64,000 nucleotides of DNA from CAZVYN01 sp964631125. Lineage in GTDB: Bacteria > Eisenbacteria > RBG-16-71-46 > CAIMUX01. This document shows positions 1 to 8,341 of this stretch, in pieces (positions within the stretch are counted from its first letter, which is position 1; the number at the start of each line of letters is the position of its first letter). The stretch covers positions 1-64,000 of the forward strand of contig CAZVYN010000010.1 in NCBI GenBank assembly GCA_964631125.1, given 5' to 3'. Below the pieces are notes generated by a model. It was not told the DNA's origin. It did not search any database and saw only the letters and a program-made list of their open reading frames with translations. Both the position numbers and the translations under genes were made by a program.

Positions 1-142
1 GGTCTCGACGCGATACCACCCGGTCATTCAGCGCGATCGCGATGCCGGGCCGTTCGGGCTCGAATCCTAGCGCGCGCAGCAGATCGGCGAGCGTCACGAT
101 GTCGTCGAAGCGCTTCGAATCGCCGTTGACCGAGAGATTCAT
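1..142 (-). CDS. thiS: Sulfur carrier protein ThiS, 3' end cut by window edge
   Basis: The 47 visible codons begin MNLSVNG and continue through a ubiquitin-like beta-grasp start with the 'TLADLLRALGF' helix and 'IAIALNDRVV' strand typical of ThiS. The C-terminal Gly-Gly that is thiocarboxylated lies beyond the window. ThiS donates sulfur for the thiazole ring of thiamin in the cytoplasm. The start ATG overlaps the stop of the upstream glycine oxidase gene as ATGA (139-142), so the two are probably translated together. The identification rests on the N-terminal fold pattern plus the thiO neighbour. Confidence 0.82.
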   Translation of the reverse strand, partial: MNLSVNGDSKRFDDIVTLADLLRALGFEPERPGIAIALNDRVVSRRD

Positions 143-1314
143 GCGCGGCGGGCGTCCCCGAGGTAGTCCATGACCATCTTGACCAGCCGGTTCGCCGCCA
201 CCGGCGCGAGTAGGATCCCGTGGCGATACAACCCGAGGCCATGGAAGAGTCCCGGTCTCGAGTCAGCCACGAGCGAAGGTTCGCCGTCTCCGGCCATGGG
301 ACGCAGGCCGCTCCATGCATCCACGAAGCTCCACTCGGCGACCCCGCGCGCCAATCGTTCCGCCGAAGCGAGCACCGAGGCGACTCCGCCAGCGGTGACT
401 CCGGGGAACGGTCCGATCGGCTCGCTGGTCGCGCCCACGACGACGGAGCCGTCGGCCTGCGGCACGAGGTAGCCGACTCCGGGCGCCTGGATGACGCGTC
501 GGATCGAATGCGCGAGATCAGGAGGACGCAAGCGCGCCGCTTGACCGCGTACCGGTCGCGGGCGGTAGCGCGCGACATCCTCGGGTAGGAGGAACCGTTC
601 GGCGGCCGCGCCGGTCGCGTTGAGCACAGCGCCTCCGAGCACCACGCCGGCGGCGGTTTCCACGCCGACCACACGCTGCTGACGCACAACGAGACCGAGT
701 CCGTGCAGCGGCACCCACTCGCCGCCGAGTTTTTGGAAGGCGGAGCGGAGCGCGATGTGCAGACTCGGCGTCCGCACATACCCTTCATCTTCCAAGAGCA
801 CGGCCCCGGCCTCTCTCGCGGCCAGCATCGGCTCGTCGATCGCGGCGGTGTCGGGGTCGAGATAGACGCAGTTGGCGCCCATGTCGGTCAGCCGCGCGCA
901 GTGGGCTTCGAGCTTGGCGCGCGCAGCCGCGATCTCCTTGGCGGGGCGGACGCCCGGTTCGAGCGCCGTGACCAGCAACGTCCCCGGGAATCGCAACTCG
1001 ACGCGACAACCCGACGCCTCTTCCACCCGCGCGACGTAGCCCGCGTAGGCGGCGCGCCCTTGCCGCATCCACTCTTGGAGCGACTGCGAGTCGATCGGTT
1101 CGGCGTAGGGCGAGAGCATGCCGGCCGACGCCAACGTCGCGCTCCGTTCCGGCGTCTCGTCGAAGAGGGTCACCCGGAGGCCGCGGATCAGCGCCTCGCA
1201 GGCCGTCGACAGGCCGAGCACTCCGCCGCCCAGGACGAGCAGGTCGGAGGGCGTGCTGAGGCCGTAGGCCCGCGCGGCCGGATCAGAAGACGAACTCGGG
1301 AGGGAGGTAGGCAT
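139..1314 (-). CDS. thiO: Glycine oxidase ThiO (FAD-dependent)
   Basis: A 391-residue flavoprotein of the DAO family. The dinucleotide-binding motif GGGVLGLS is at about residues 29-36, an acidic residue ends the second strand (LFDE, about 51), and the ASAGMLSPYAEP segment near 62-73 matches the region following the FAD motif in ThiO. A second FAD-contact segment (GLYRHGILLAP) lies near the C-terminus. ThiO oxidises glycine to the imine used for thiazole synthesis. Its 3' end overlaps thiS by 4 bp. The 20 or so residues before the FAD motif look like a dispensable N-terminal extension, so an internal start is possible. Confidence 0.88.
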   Translation of the reverse strand: MPTSLPSSSSDPAARAYGLSTPSDLLVLGGGVLGLSTACEALIRGLRVTLFDETPERSATLASAGMLSPYAEPIDSQSLQEWMRQGRAAYAGYVARVEEASGCRVELRFPGTLLVTALEPGVRPAKEIAAARAKLEAHCARLTDMGANCVYLDPDTAAIDEPMLAAREAGAVLLEDEGYVRTPSLHIALRSAFQKLGGEWVPLHGLGLVVRQQRVVGVETAAGVVLGGAVLNATGAAAERFLLPEDVARYRPRPVRGQAARLRPPDLAHSIRRVIQAPGVGYLVPQADGSVVVGATSEPIGPFPGVTAGGVASVLASAERLARGVAEWSFVDAWSGLRPMAGDGEPSLVADSRPGLFHGLGLYRHGILLAPVAANRLVKMVMDYLGDARRA

Positions 1315-1514
1315 GGCGAGGCGCGATGCTACCTCGCCGCCTTCCGTGGCCGAAAGCGATCAGGGCCGAGGCCCCGCCGACGTGCTTCCTCATTCTCCCG
1401 CCGGGAAGTCCCCGTCATCGGCTGACGTTGTCCCCGAGCCCCCTTCTCCTCCACCGCTCCGCGCGATCGAAGAAGAGGCGTCCCGCGAGCAGATCGAATA
1501 GCGAGCTAGGCGAC

Positions 1515-1534
1515 AACTCGTTTCAAAACGAGTT
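1515..1534. repeat. Palindrome copy 1 (REP-like)
   Basis: Perfect 9-bp inverted repeat (1515-1523 with 1526-1534) around a CA loop, followed by TTCGCC. It lies 26 bp past the 3' end of the small minus-strand gene 1561-1803. Related palindromes with the same right flank occur at 1954-1973 and 33871-33886. There is no T-run, so it is not a classical terminator. Confidence 0.7.
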
Positions 1535-1560
1535 CGCCGGGTGACCGACCTCGACCGGCC

Positions 1561-1803
1561 TCACTCCCGACGGGTCTCGGCGCGCGCCCGGAGTTCCTCC
1601 TTGACGACTTCCCAAGGCAGCATTCGAGTCCGGTCTTGTTCGATATCTCCGAGTCGAAGTTCCGCCTCTACGATCTGCTCGACCGTCAGGCCATGCTGAG
1701 CGGCGGCGCGCTCCAGTTCAACTTGTAGCCGATCGATGTACGCGAGCCGCTCCTGGAACGACAGCTTTTCCCAACTCGGCGGCAGCGGAATCTCAGACGA
1801 CAT
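1561..1803 (-). CDS. Small acidic hypothetical protein, antitoxin-like
   Basis: An 80-residue, highly charged and mostly helical protein. It begins MSSEIPLPPSWEKLSF and ends with a 'PWEVVKEELRAR' segment resembling the C-terminal tails of addiction-module antitoxins of the RelB/Unstable_antitox type. That resemblance is weak and by eye only. No toxin gene is adjacent, so it would be an orphan. It sits alone between two palindromic repeats (1515-1534 and 1954-1973). The helix-rich composition and normal codon use support it being a real gene. Confidence 0.5.
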   Translation of the reverse strand: MSSEIPLPPSWEKLSFQERLAYIDRLQVELERAAAQHGLTVEQIVEAELRLGDIEQDRTRMLPWEVVKEELRARAETRRE

Positions 1804-1953
1804 GTCGTCCCCCTCGTATCTCTCGAACCAGGCGCCAGCCTGTCATTCCAGCGTTGCCCTCGTGGACGCATCCGTCGCGGGCGCGACGACCTGACGCGTA
1901 CTGGCAACGACTGGACCGGAGACCGAGCGCGCTACGTCGATTCGTTCAGGACC

Positions 1954-1973
1954 AACTCGTTTCAAGACGAGTT
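1954..1973. repeat. Palindrome copy 2 (REP-like)
   Basis: Seven-bp arms (1954-1960 and 1967-1973) around TTCAAG. It differs from copy 1 by one base within the palindrome and carries the same TTCGC right flank. It lies 43 bp beyond the stop of the ABC permease gene on the minus strand. Confidence 0.65.
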
Positions 1974-2015
1974 CGCACGGAAAACGGGAACGCCGCGGCT
2001 GCTGCGGCGACGTGA

Positions 2016-3179
2016 CTAACCCTCCCGCAGCGCCGTGATCACATTCTGATTCGCCGCGCGCCGCGCCGGGAAGAACCCGCCGATCAACCCCATCAACAGC
2101 GCGAAGATCATCCCGGCGGCCAGGATCAAGGGTGTGACGCGGAAGGAGAAGGCGACCTCGCTGAAGGTGCTCCAGTTGGTGGTCGAGGTGACGATACCGT
2201 TGATCGGCAGCGCGATGAGACACCCGAGGACGCCGCCGACCAGCGCCAGCAGGACGGACTCGATCATGAACGACGTGAGCACGCTGCCGGGGCGGAAGCC
2301 GAGCGTTTTCAAGACCGCGATCTCGGGCGCGCGGCTGGCCACGGTGGCGTACATCGTGTTGACCGCGCCGAAGACGGCGCCGATCGACATGACGGCGGTG
2401 ACGAAGATGCCGAGGGCGCGGAGCACGCTGGCGAGCATGACCGACTGTTTGGCGTAGAAGTCGGTCTCGCGATGCGCGGTGATCTGCAGGCGCGGGTCGT
2501 CGTCGAGCGACTTCTTGATGGCGTCGAATGACTCGGCGTCCCGCATGCGGAAGGTGACCGACTGGAAGACCTCGCCGCGGAAGGCCGGCATGAACTGTTC
2601 GTTCTCGCCCCAGATCTCCGACTCGAAGGAAGAGCCGCCCGCGGAGAAGTGTCCCACGACCGCCCACGGTTGTCCGGCGAACTCGATCGTGTCGCCGACA
2701 TTGCAGTTGGAGAAGCGCTTCACGATCGTCTTGCCGATCACGACCTCGCGGCGGCCCGGCTCAGGCGCGCGCCCCGCCACGATCTTCACGTTCTTGCGCA
2801 CGGTGAACGCCTGCGGGCTGACCCCGCGCGCGACGACGTTGGCGACGCCGAAGCCGGTGCGCGGCAGCGAGAGGACGACATACACCTCGGGGCTCACCAT
2901 CGGTCGGCCGTCGGCGCCCGTCGCGACGAACGGCATCGCCGCGATCGACGAGGTCGTCTCTCGGGAGACGCCGCTGGAGAGCTCGCCATCGGCGCCCTTG
3001 CGCAACACGAGCACATTCTCGCTGGAGCCGGTCTCGCTCAGCGCCGATTGGAAGCCGCTGGCCAACGCCATCATCGCGATGAAGACCGCGACGACCATCG
3101 CCATCCCGAAGGCGGTGGCGAACGTCGAGACCGGTCGCTCCCGCAAGCTGCGGACGTTGTACGAGAATGGAATCGCCAT
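2016..3179 (-). CDS. MacB/FtsX-family ABC transporter permease
   Basis: A 387-residue membrane protein starting MAIPFSYNVRSL. The layout is that of MacB-type permeases: one N-terminal membrane helix (about residues 18-42), a periplasmic domain of about 200 residues, then three membrane helices at the C-terminus ending in FFPARRAANQNVITALREG. The start ATG overlaps the stop of the upstream permease by one base (TGATG at 3177-3181), which decides this start over the longer open frame. It is the last gene of the adaptor-ATPase-permease-permease operon and probably forms a heterodimeric permease with its neighbour. Substrate is unknown. Confidence 0.85.
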   Translation of the reverse strand: MAIPFSYNVRSLRERPVSTFATAFGMAMVVAVFIAMMALASGFQSALSETGSSENVLVLRKGADGELSSGVSRETTSSIAAMPFVATGADGRPMVSPEVYVVLSLPRTGFGVANVVARGVSPQAFTVRKNVKIVAGRAPEPGRREVVIGKTIVKRFSNCNVGDTIEFAGQPWAVVGHFSAGGSSFESEIWGENEQFMPAFRGEVFQSVTFRMRDAESFDAIKKSLDDDPRLQITAHRETDFYAKQSVMLASVLRALGIFVTAVMSIGAVFGAVNTMYATVASRAPEIAVLKTLGFRPGSVLTSFMIESVLLALVGGVLGCLIALPINGIVTSTTNWSTFSEVAFSFRVTPLILAAGMIFALLMGLIGGFFPARRAANQNVITALREG

Positions 3180-4324
3180 CACGCAACCTTCCTGAGAGCT
3201 TGCACCACGGAGAGCCGAGAGGCTTGGTAGGCCGGGACGAGGCCGCTGAGCAATCCGAGGCCGAGGGCGATCGCGAGGCCGGTGATCACGGTGCTCCATT
3301 CGACGCCGAAGCCCGGCAGCATACCGCCGGCGTCGAACTTGGTCAGCACGAAGAGCGCCTTCGCGCCTCCGATCCCCAGGATCCCGCCCAGTCCGGTCAA
3401 GAGCATCGCTTCCGTCAGCACGAGCCCGAAGACGGTCCGGTCGTCGAAGCCGAGCGTCTTGAGCACGCCCATCTCGCGCGTCCGCTCACGCGCCGCCATC
3501 ATCATGGTGTTGGCGGCGACCAGGAGAATCGCGAAGAAGACAGCCGAGCCGATCATCGAGAGCAGGAAACTGATGTTCCCCCACATGCCGATGAAGCCGG
3601 CCTGGAACGCCTTTTCGGTCTCGGTCTTGCTCGCGGCGCTGGAATTCTCGAAGAGCGCGTCGATCTTCTGCGACATGGCGGCGGCTTGGTCGGGATCGGC
3701 GAGCGCGACGACGTAGGTTCCGACCAACCCGGCGCGTCCGATTCCTTCGTCGAGGTAGTCGTAGTGGAAGTAGAAGACATCCTCGCCCAAGCTCGGATCG
3801 CTCGGTGTATACATGCCGCGGACCGTGAACTTCCAATCGCCGGGATAGATGGTCCCTTCCATCGAGACCTGCTGCCCCATCTTCCAACCGTACTTACGAA
3901 TCAGTTTGGGCCCGACGAGCGCGCCGGTGCGGTCAGCGAGGAACGCCGCCTTCTGATCGGCGGGAACGCTCAGTTCGGGATACATCGCGAGAAACGACTC
4001 GGGGTCGACGGCGAAGCGCGAGAAGAAATTCCGCTCGTCGATGTAGGTGCCGCCGAACCAGTTCTGCCAGGTGACCGAGGTCACGCCGTCCATCCCGCGG
4101 ATTCGCTCCAGGTACGACATCGGCAGGGGGAAGACGAGCGAGATCTTGTTGCGCACGACCAACCGCGCCTCGCTCCCGACCGCGGTGTAGCCGTCCAGCG
4201 TGGTGATGACCGAACGCAGCGTCCCGAAGAGGAAGAGCGCGAGCGCGACGCTCAGCATCGTCAGGATCGAGCGGCGCATGTTTCTCCGCAGGTTCGCCCA
4301 GACGAGAGGCAGGAGCTTGATCAT
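3179..4324 (-). CDS. MacB/FtsX-family ABC transporter permease
   Basis: A 381-residue permease starting MIKLLPLVWANLRRNMRRS. It has an N-terminal membrane helix near residues 20-40, a periplasmic domain, and three C-terminal helices with the FtsX-family segment EMGVLKTLGFDD and the end LVPAYQASRLSVVQALRK. The start overlaps the stop of the ATPase gene as ATGA (4321-4324), which excludes the longer upstream open frame. Two different permease genes in one MacAB-like operon suggest a heterodimer rather than the homodimer of classical MacB. Confidence 0.85.
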   Translation of the reverse strand: MIKLLPLVWANLRRNMRRSILTMLSVALALFLFGTLRSVITTLDGYTAVGSEARLVVRNKISLVFPLPMSYLERIRGMDGVTSVTWQNWFGGTYIDERNFFSRFAVDPESFLAMYPELSVPADQKAAFLADRTGALVGPKLIRKYGWKMGQQVSMEGTIYPGDWKFTVRGMYTPSDPSLGEDVFYFHYDYLDEGIGRAGLVGTYVVALADPDQAAAMSQKIDALFENSSAASKTETEKAFQAGFIGMWGNISFLLSMIGSAVFFAILLVAANTMMMAARERTREMGVLKTLGFDDRTVFGLVLTEAMLLTGLGGILGIGGAKALFVLTKFDAGGMLPGFGVEWSTVITGLAIALGLGLLSGLVPAYQASRLSVVQALRKVA

Positions 4325-4992
4325 CGCGTCAGCACTCCCTTGTCCAGATGGAGCGTCGTCTTGGCCCGCTCGGCCGCATGCGCGTCGTGGGTCACCATCA
4401 CGATCGTCTTGCCCAGCTCGCTGTTCAGCCGCTGCAACAGGGTGAGTACGTCCTGGGCCGACTTGGCGTCCAGGTCTCCTGTCGGCTCGTCGGCGAGGAT
4501 CAGCGTCGGATCCGAAACGACCGCGCGCGCAATCGCCACGCGCTGTTCTTGTCCGCCCGAGAGTTGCCGCGGGTAGTGATCCATGCGATCCGAGAGCCCG
4601 ACGATATCGAGCGCCAGCTTCACCTGCTCCGCCCGGCGATCCTTGCTCAAGTTCGTGAGCAGGAGCGGCAGCTCGACATTCTGGAATGCCGTCAGCACCG
4701 GCAGTAGGTTGTAGAACTGGAAGATGAAACCGACATGATGCGAGCGCCAGGCCGACAACGCCTTCTCGCTCATCCCCGAGACCGTCGCGCCGTCGACCGA
4801 GACCGAGCCGCTGGTCGGTCGATCCAGTCCCGCCAGCAGATGCAGCAGCGAGCTCTTGCCCGATCCCGACGGCCCCATCAACGCGACGAACTCGCCCCGC
4901 TCGATGTTCAGATCGAGATCGCGGAAGACGACGACCTCTTGCGCGTCGCGGCGATAGATCTTCGTGAGATTCCTGACTTCGCACAGAGCCAT
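4321..4992 (-). CDS. ABC transporter ATPase, MacB/LolD type
   Basis: A 223-residue ATPase. Walker A is GPSGSGKS (residues 40-47), the Q-loop is in FIFQFYNLLP, the signature is LSGGQ and Walker B is LILADEPTGDLD. The residue after the signature is Glu (LSGGQEQR), slightly off the usual LSGGQQQR. The MALCEVRN start is preceded by a GAGGAG ribosome site on the minus strand (5004-5009); the open frame extends further upstream but without protein-like sequence. It powers the mechanotransmission-type permeases encoded immediately downstream. Confidence 0.9.
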   Translation of the reverse strand: MALCEVRNLTKIYRRDAQEVVVFRDLDLNIERGEFVALMGPSGSGKSSLLHLLAGLDRPTSGSVSVDGATVSGMSEKALSAWRSHHVGFIFQFYNLLPVLTAFQNVELPLLLTNLSKDRRAEQVKLALDIVGLSDRMDHYPRQLSGGQEQRVAIARAVVSDPTLILADEPTGDLDAKSAQDVLTLLQRLNSELGKTIVMVTHDAHAAERAKTTLHLDKGVLTR

Positions 4993-5286
4993 GGTCGAGC
5001 GATCTCCTCTTGGAGCGAACGATGGGATCCGCGAGCGCCCGCGCGAACCCGCGCGCCGTTTGGGATCAACGACCGCGCCACGATACCCGAGCCGGCGCAA
5101 GCCGCAAGCGAGGTCTCGGGCGGAACTCCCGCTCGACCGCGCCCGCGCGAGGCGTGGTTGCCGCGAGCGAACCAGAGTTCGACGTGCGTCGCGGCGAGAG
5201 GCGGCGCGTGGTCCAACGTCACGAACAGATCGGGGCCGTCGAACTCGAACGTTCCCGAGAGCGGATTCCGGACGCGTCCGACCGCG

Positions 5287-6510
5287 CTACGAGCCGTTCT
5301 TCACCTTCATCCCCGCGCGCAGATTGGCCGGCCCGTCGATCACGACGCGTTCGCCGCCGGAGAGTCCGCTTCGCACCTCGCGCCGATCTCCCGAGACCGG
5401 TCCGAGTTCGACGTCGCGGCGCTCGAGCTTTCCACCGCGGACGAGCCACACATACGACTGACCCGATTCTTCCCGCGCCGCTTCCGCGGGCAACAAGATG
5501 CGCACCCGTGCGGGCGCGCCGGCGGCGGCTTGCTCTGTGAACTCCACCCGCGCGCCCATCTCCGGGAGGATGCGCGGGTCTTGGTCGACGATGCGGACTT
5601 TGACCTGCACGGTGGCGCGTTGGCGGTCGGCGGTGGGCATGACCTGGCGGACTTCGCCGCGGAACGTCGTGTCGGGATAGGCATCCAGCGTGACGCGCGC
5701 GGGCTGACCGTTGCGCACGCGGCCGATGTACGCCTCGTTCACGTCGACTTCGACCTCCAGGTCGCTCAGATCAGCGATGGTGGCGACGGCGCCGCGCGTC
5801 AGGCCACCGCCCGCGACCGAGGGAGCGACCAGTTCGCCCAGCTCGGCGTCGCGTCGCAGCACGGTGCCGTCGAAAGGGGCGCGGATGTACGTGTTCTCGA
5901 GGTTCGCGCTCGCGACCGCCACGCCGGAACGGGCCACGAGGATGCGCGCCTCCGCCGACGCCACGCGCGCTTCCGCTTCTTCCAGCGAGGCCCGCATCCG
6001 CTCGGCCTCTTGGTTGGAGACGACCTGGTCTTTGAGCAGCTCTTCGGTCCGCGCCAGATCGCGACGCAACTGCTCGCGCGTCGCCTTCGACTCCGCCAGA
6101 GTCGCCTGGGTCAACGCGACCTCGGCCTTCTGCTGTTCGAGGAGCGCTTGATAATCCGCGCTCTCCAACCGCGCGATCACCTGTCCCTGGCTGACCGGAT
6201 CACCTTCGGATACGCCCAGGTACTCGAGTCGACCGGAGATCTTCGAGGAGACCGACGCCGTCGTGCGCGCTTCGACGTAGCCGCTCGCGGTGAGACCTCC
6301 TCCGCCGCCTCCACCGCCCGCGCCGCTGAACTCGACGTTGGCCGTCGTCACTTCGACGCCACCGCCGCCGCGCGCCAGGAGAGCCATCGCGAGGACGCCG
6401 AGCGCGCCGAGGAACAGCCAGAGATTCAGCCGGAATCCGCGGCGCACTTTGGTCGTCGGACGGTCGCGTTCGATGCGCAAGCGCGAGAGATCGGGCGGCG
6501 GCTGGGACAT
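5287..6510 (-). CDS. Periplasmic adaptor subunit (HlyD/MacA family)
   Basis: A 407-residue membrane-fusion protein. It has a cytoplasmic tail, one membrane helix (about 28-46), a Gly-rich linker (about 64-73), a first half-lipoyl segment (SEGDPVSQGQVIARLES), a helical hairpin (about 118-200), a second half-lipoyl segment (IRAPFDGTVLRR) and a beta-barrel domain. An AGGAAGG site precedes the start. It should connect the inner-membrane permeases encoded downstream to an outer-membrane channel; no TolC-like gene is in the window. The 294-bp spacer before the ATPase gene (4993-5286) shows no convincing gene. Confidence 0.87.
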   Translation of the reverse strand: MSQPPPDLSRLRIERDRPTTKVRRGFRLNLWLFLGALGVLAMALLARGGGGVEVTTANVEFSGAGGGGGGGGLTASGYVEARTTASVSSKISGRLEYLGVSEGDPVSQGQVIARLESADYQALLEQQKAEVALTQATLAESKATREQLRRDLARTEELLKDQVVSNQEAERMRASLEEAEARVASAEARILVARSGVAVASANLENTYIRAPFDGTVLRRDAELGELVAPSVAGGGLTRGAVATIADLSDLEVEVDVNEAYIGRVRNGQPARVTLDAYPDTTFRGEVRQVMPTADRQRATVQVKVRIVDQDPRILPEMGARVEFTEQAAAGAPARVRILLPAEAAREESGQSYVWLVRGGKLERRDVELGPVSGDRREVRSGLSGGERVVIDGPANLRAGMKVKNGS

Positions 6511-6544
6511 GATGCCTTCCTGGTAGAGGACCGAGTGCGGGACG

Positions 6545-8341
6545 CTACGGAGCCGTCTTCAGGGTGTCAAGACGGCCGCCGCTCGTCGCTCGCATCGCCT
6601 CGACTTGCTGACGGAGGGATCCGAGACGCCGCGCCGAGAGGTAGGCCTCGACCGACCGTGCGTCGCGCTGATGTTGCGCCAGGATCGCCTCGCCCACCAG
6701 GAACTGGTCCTCGCGACGGTTCTGCGCCTGGAACGTGTCGAAGAGCACATCGAGGACGAGCACCGAGGCGGTCCCGGTGTCGTGCGCGCGGATCGCCTGC
6801 CGCTCTGCTTCCGCCCAGTTCCGCTCTTCGCGCGCCAAAACCGCCAGGTTGGTGGCATAGCGACCGTCTTTCGGATAGAGCGCCGCGCCGCGCTCGAGTT
6901 CCTCCCGTTGGGCGTCGCGGAGTCCGTTCGAGGCGTAGACGAAGGAGAGATGCAAAGGCGCGGCGTGCGACTTGTAGTAGTCGGCGCGGTCGTTCTCCAC
7001 GAGATCACGGATCTGCGCGATCGAGGCGTCGCTCGCTAATGAGGCCAACCAGAGCGAGGTCTGCAACGCCGTCACGATGACGAGTGAGCGCGCGAACCGG
7101 CCGAACTCGAGTGTGCCCGCCGCGAAGACCAGCCCGAACGGCGCGGAGAGCGCGAGGAGATCCCAGTCCGTCGCGCCGAGAATCGGGCGGAAGAAGCACA
7201 GCGCGATCGTCGGCGGGAGCCACGCGAGGAGGAGCGCGGCGGCGATCTCGATCGGTACGCCGTGGGGCGCGTCGTTGCGCGCGCGATCGGCAAGGCCTCT
7301 CCAGAAGCGGACGGCGGCGATCGGCGCGAGGACCAGGGCGGCGATGGAGCCGAGCGCCTGCGCGTTGATGAAGTCCGAGAGGTGGGGGATGGAGAGCCAG
7401 GCGTACGGCCGCTCGGGGGTCGGCCAGATCGGGAGGAGGAGGCCGATGCGGCCAGCGAGGAAGACGCAGGCGAGGAAGGTCGCGAGCGACAAGACTGCGG
7501 AGAAGAGATGCGCTCGGGGTGCGGTGCGTGAGCGCGCCGCGCTGTACAGCACGAGCGGAATCCAGAGCGCCGCCACGCGGTGCAACGCGATCGCGCCGAG
7601 CAGGAGAATCGCGGCCATCCACGGGAACTCACAGCGGTGGAGAGCGCGAATCGCGAGCCACGTCGCGACCATCAAGAGCGCGACCACCGGGGGATAGACC
7701 TCGACGTAACCGGCGAAGAGCAGCGAACTCCCGCCTGCGAGAATCGCGAGGTAGATCCAGATCGCCCGGCGCGATGAGCCGCCGTCGGTGCGCAGCGTCT
7801 CCAACAGGATCGCCAGGTTCAGCGCACTCCACGCGTAGAGGGCGCCGGACGCCACACTGACGCCCACGAAGACCTGGCGGCCGCTCCCCAAGTCGGTCGC
7901 GCCCAGCAAGCGCAGCGCGTGGTGATAGAGCGCCATCACGCCGGCGTCGTGCGACGAACTCTGTCCCGCCAGTGCCTGCTGCACGCGCAGGAGGTTGTCC
8001 CCGAGGAACGAGTACTTCGCACGGACGACCCAGAGGAGCGCGACTGGAATGAGCGTGAGGAGAACCTGCGTGGTCGGTGCGAGCGTCGCAGCCGGACCGC
8101 GAGTTCGCGCCAGCGCCAGGCCCGAGACGACCGCGATCGCGCCTGCCGCGCCGTAGAGCAACGCCGGCGCCCACGGATCGAGATACCGAGCGGCTTGCGG
8201 CGCCCAGAAGCGCCATCCCGCCGGAGTCGAGAGGGGGGTCAAGAAGGCGAGCGCCGCGTGCAACCCGATCAGGCTGAGCCCGAGGACTATCGGGAAGTGA
8301 GACCCCGAGGAACTCTCAGTGCGCAAAGGCAGCGAAGTCAT
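6545..8341 (-). CDS. Polytopic membrane protein with C-terminal TPR-like region
   Basis: A 598-residue protein with roughly ten to twelve hydrophobic helices in the first 440 residues. A soluble C-terminal part (about 470-590) looks like TPR helices ('RGAALYPKDGRYATNLAVLA', 'NWAEAERQAIRAHDTG'). The architecture resembles PMT/GT-C-like or O-antigen-ligase-like membrane proteins, but no diagnostic Asp-Glu or Arg-Asp motif could be assigned, so no function is given. Its start overlaps the end of the LD-carboxypeptidase gene by 26 bp, and the efflux adaptor gene follows 34 bp downstream, suggesting one transcription unit. Confidence 0.75.
   Translation of the reverse strand: MTSLPLRTESSSGSHFPIVLGLSLIGLHAALAFLTPLSTPAGWRFWAPQAARYLDPWAPALLYGAAGAIAVVSGLALARTRGPAATLAPTTQVLLTLIPVALLWVVRAKYSFLGDNLLRVQQALAGQSSSHDAGVMALYHHALRLLGATDLGSGRQVFVGVSVASGALYAWSALNLAILLETLRTDGGSSRRAIWIYLAILAGGSSLLFAGYVEVYPPVVALLMVATWLAIRALHRCEFPWMAAILLLGAIALHRVAALWIPLVLYSAARSRTAPRAHLFSAVLSLATFLACVFLAGRIGLLLPIWPTPERPYAWLSIPHLSDFINAQALGSIAALVLAPIAAVRFWRGLADRARNDAPHGVPIEIAAALLLAWLPPTIALCFFRPILGATDWDLLALSAPFGLVFAAGTLEFGRFARSLVIVTALQTSLWLASLASDASIAQIRDLVENDRADYYKSHAAPLHLSFVYASNGLRDAQREELERGAALYPKDGRYATNLAVLAREERNWAEAERQAIRAHDTGTASVLVLDVLFDTFQAQNRREDQFLVGEAILAQHQRDARSVEAYLSARRLGSLRQQVEAMRATSGGRLDTLKTAP

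Noticed and set aside
1315..1560. Possible TPP riboswitch upstream of thiO
   Set aside because: The minus-strand spacer has CCTGATC but lacks CTGAGA and the paired ACCC and GGCGAGGGA-type segments of the thi box, so the match is not adequate.
4735..7080. 781-codon plus-strand open frame, and other long plus frames such as 3167-4576 and 43579-45579
   Set aside because: They are antisense to well-identified ABC transporter genes; stop codons are rare in G+C-rich antisense frames and the translations are Arg/Asp-rich without domains.
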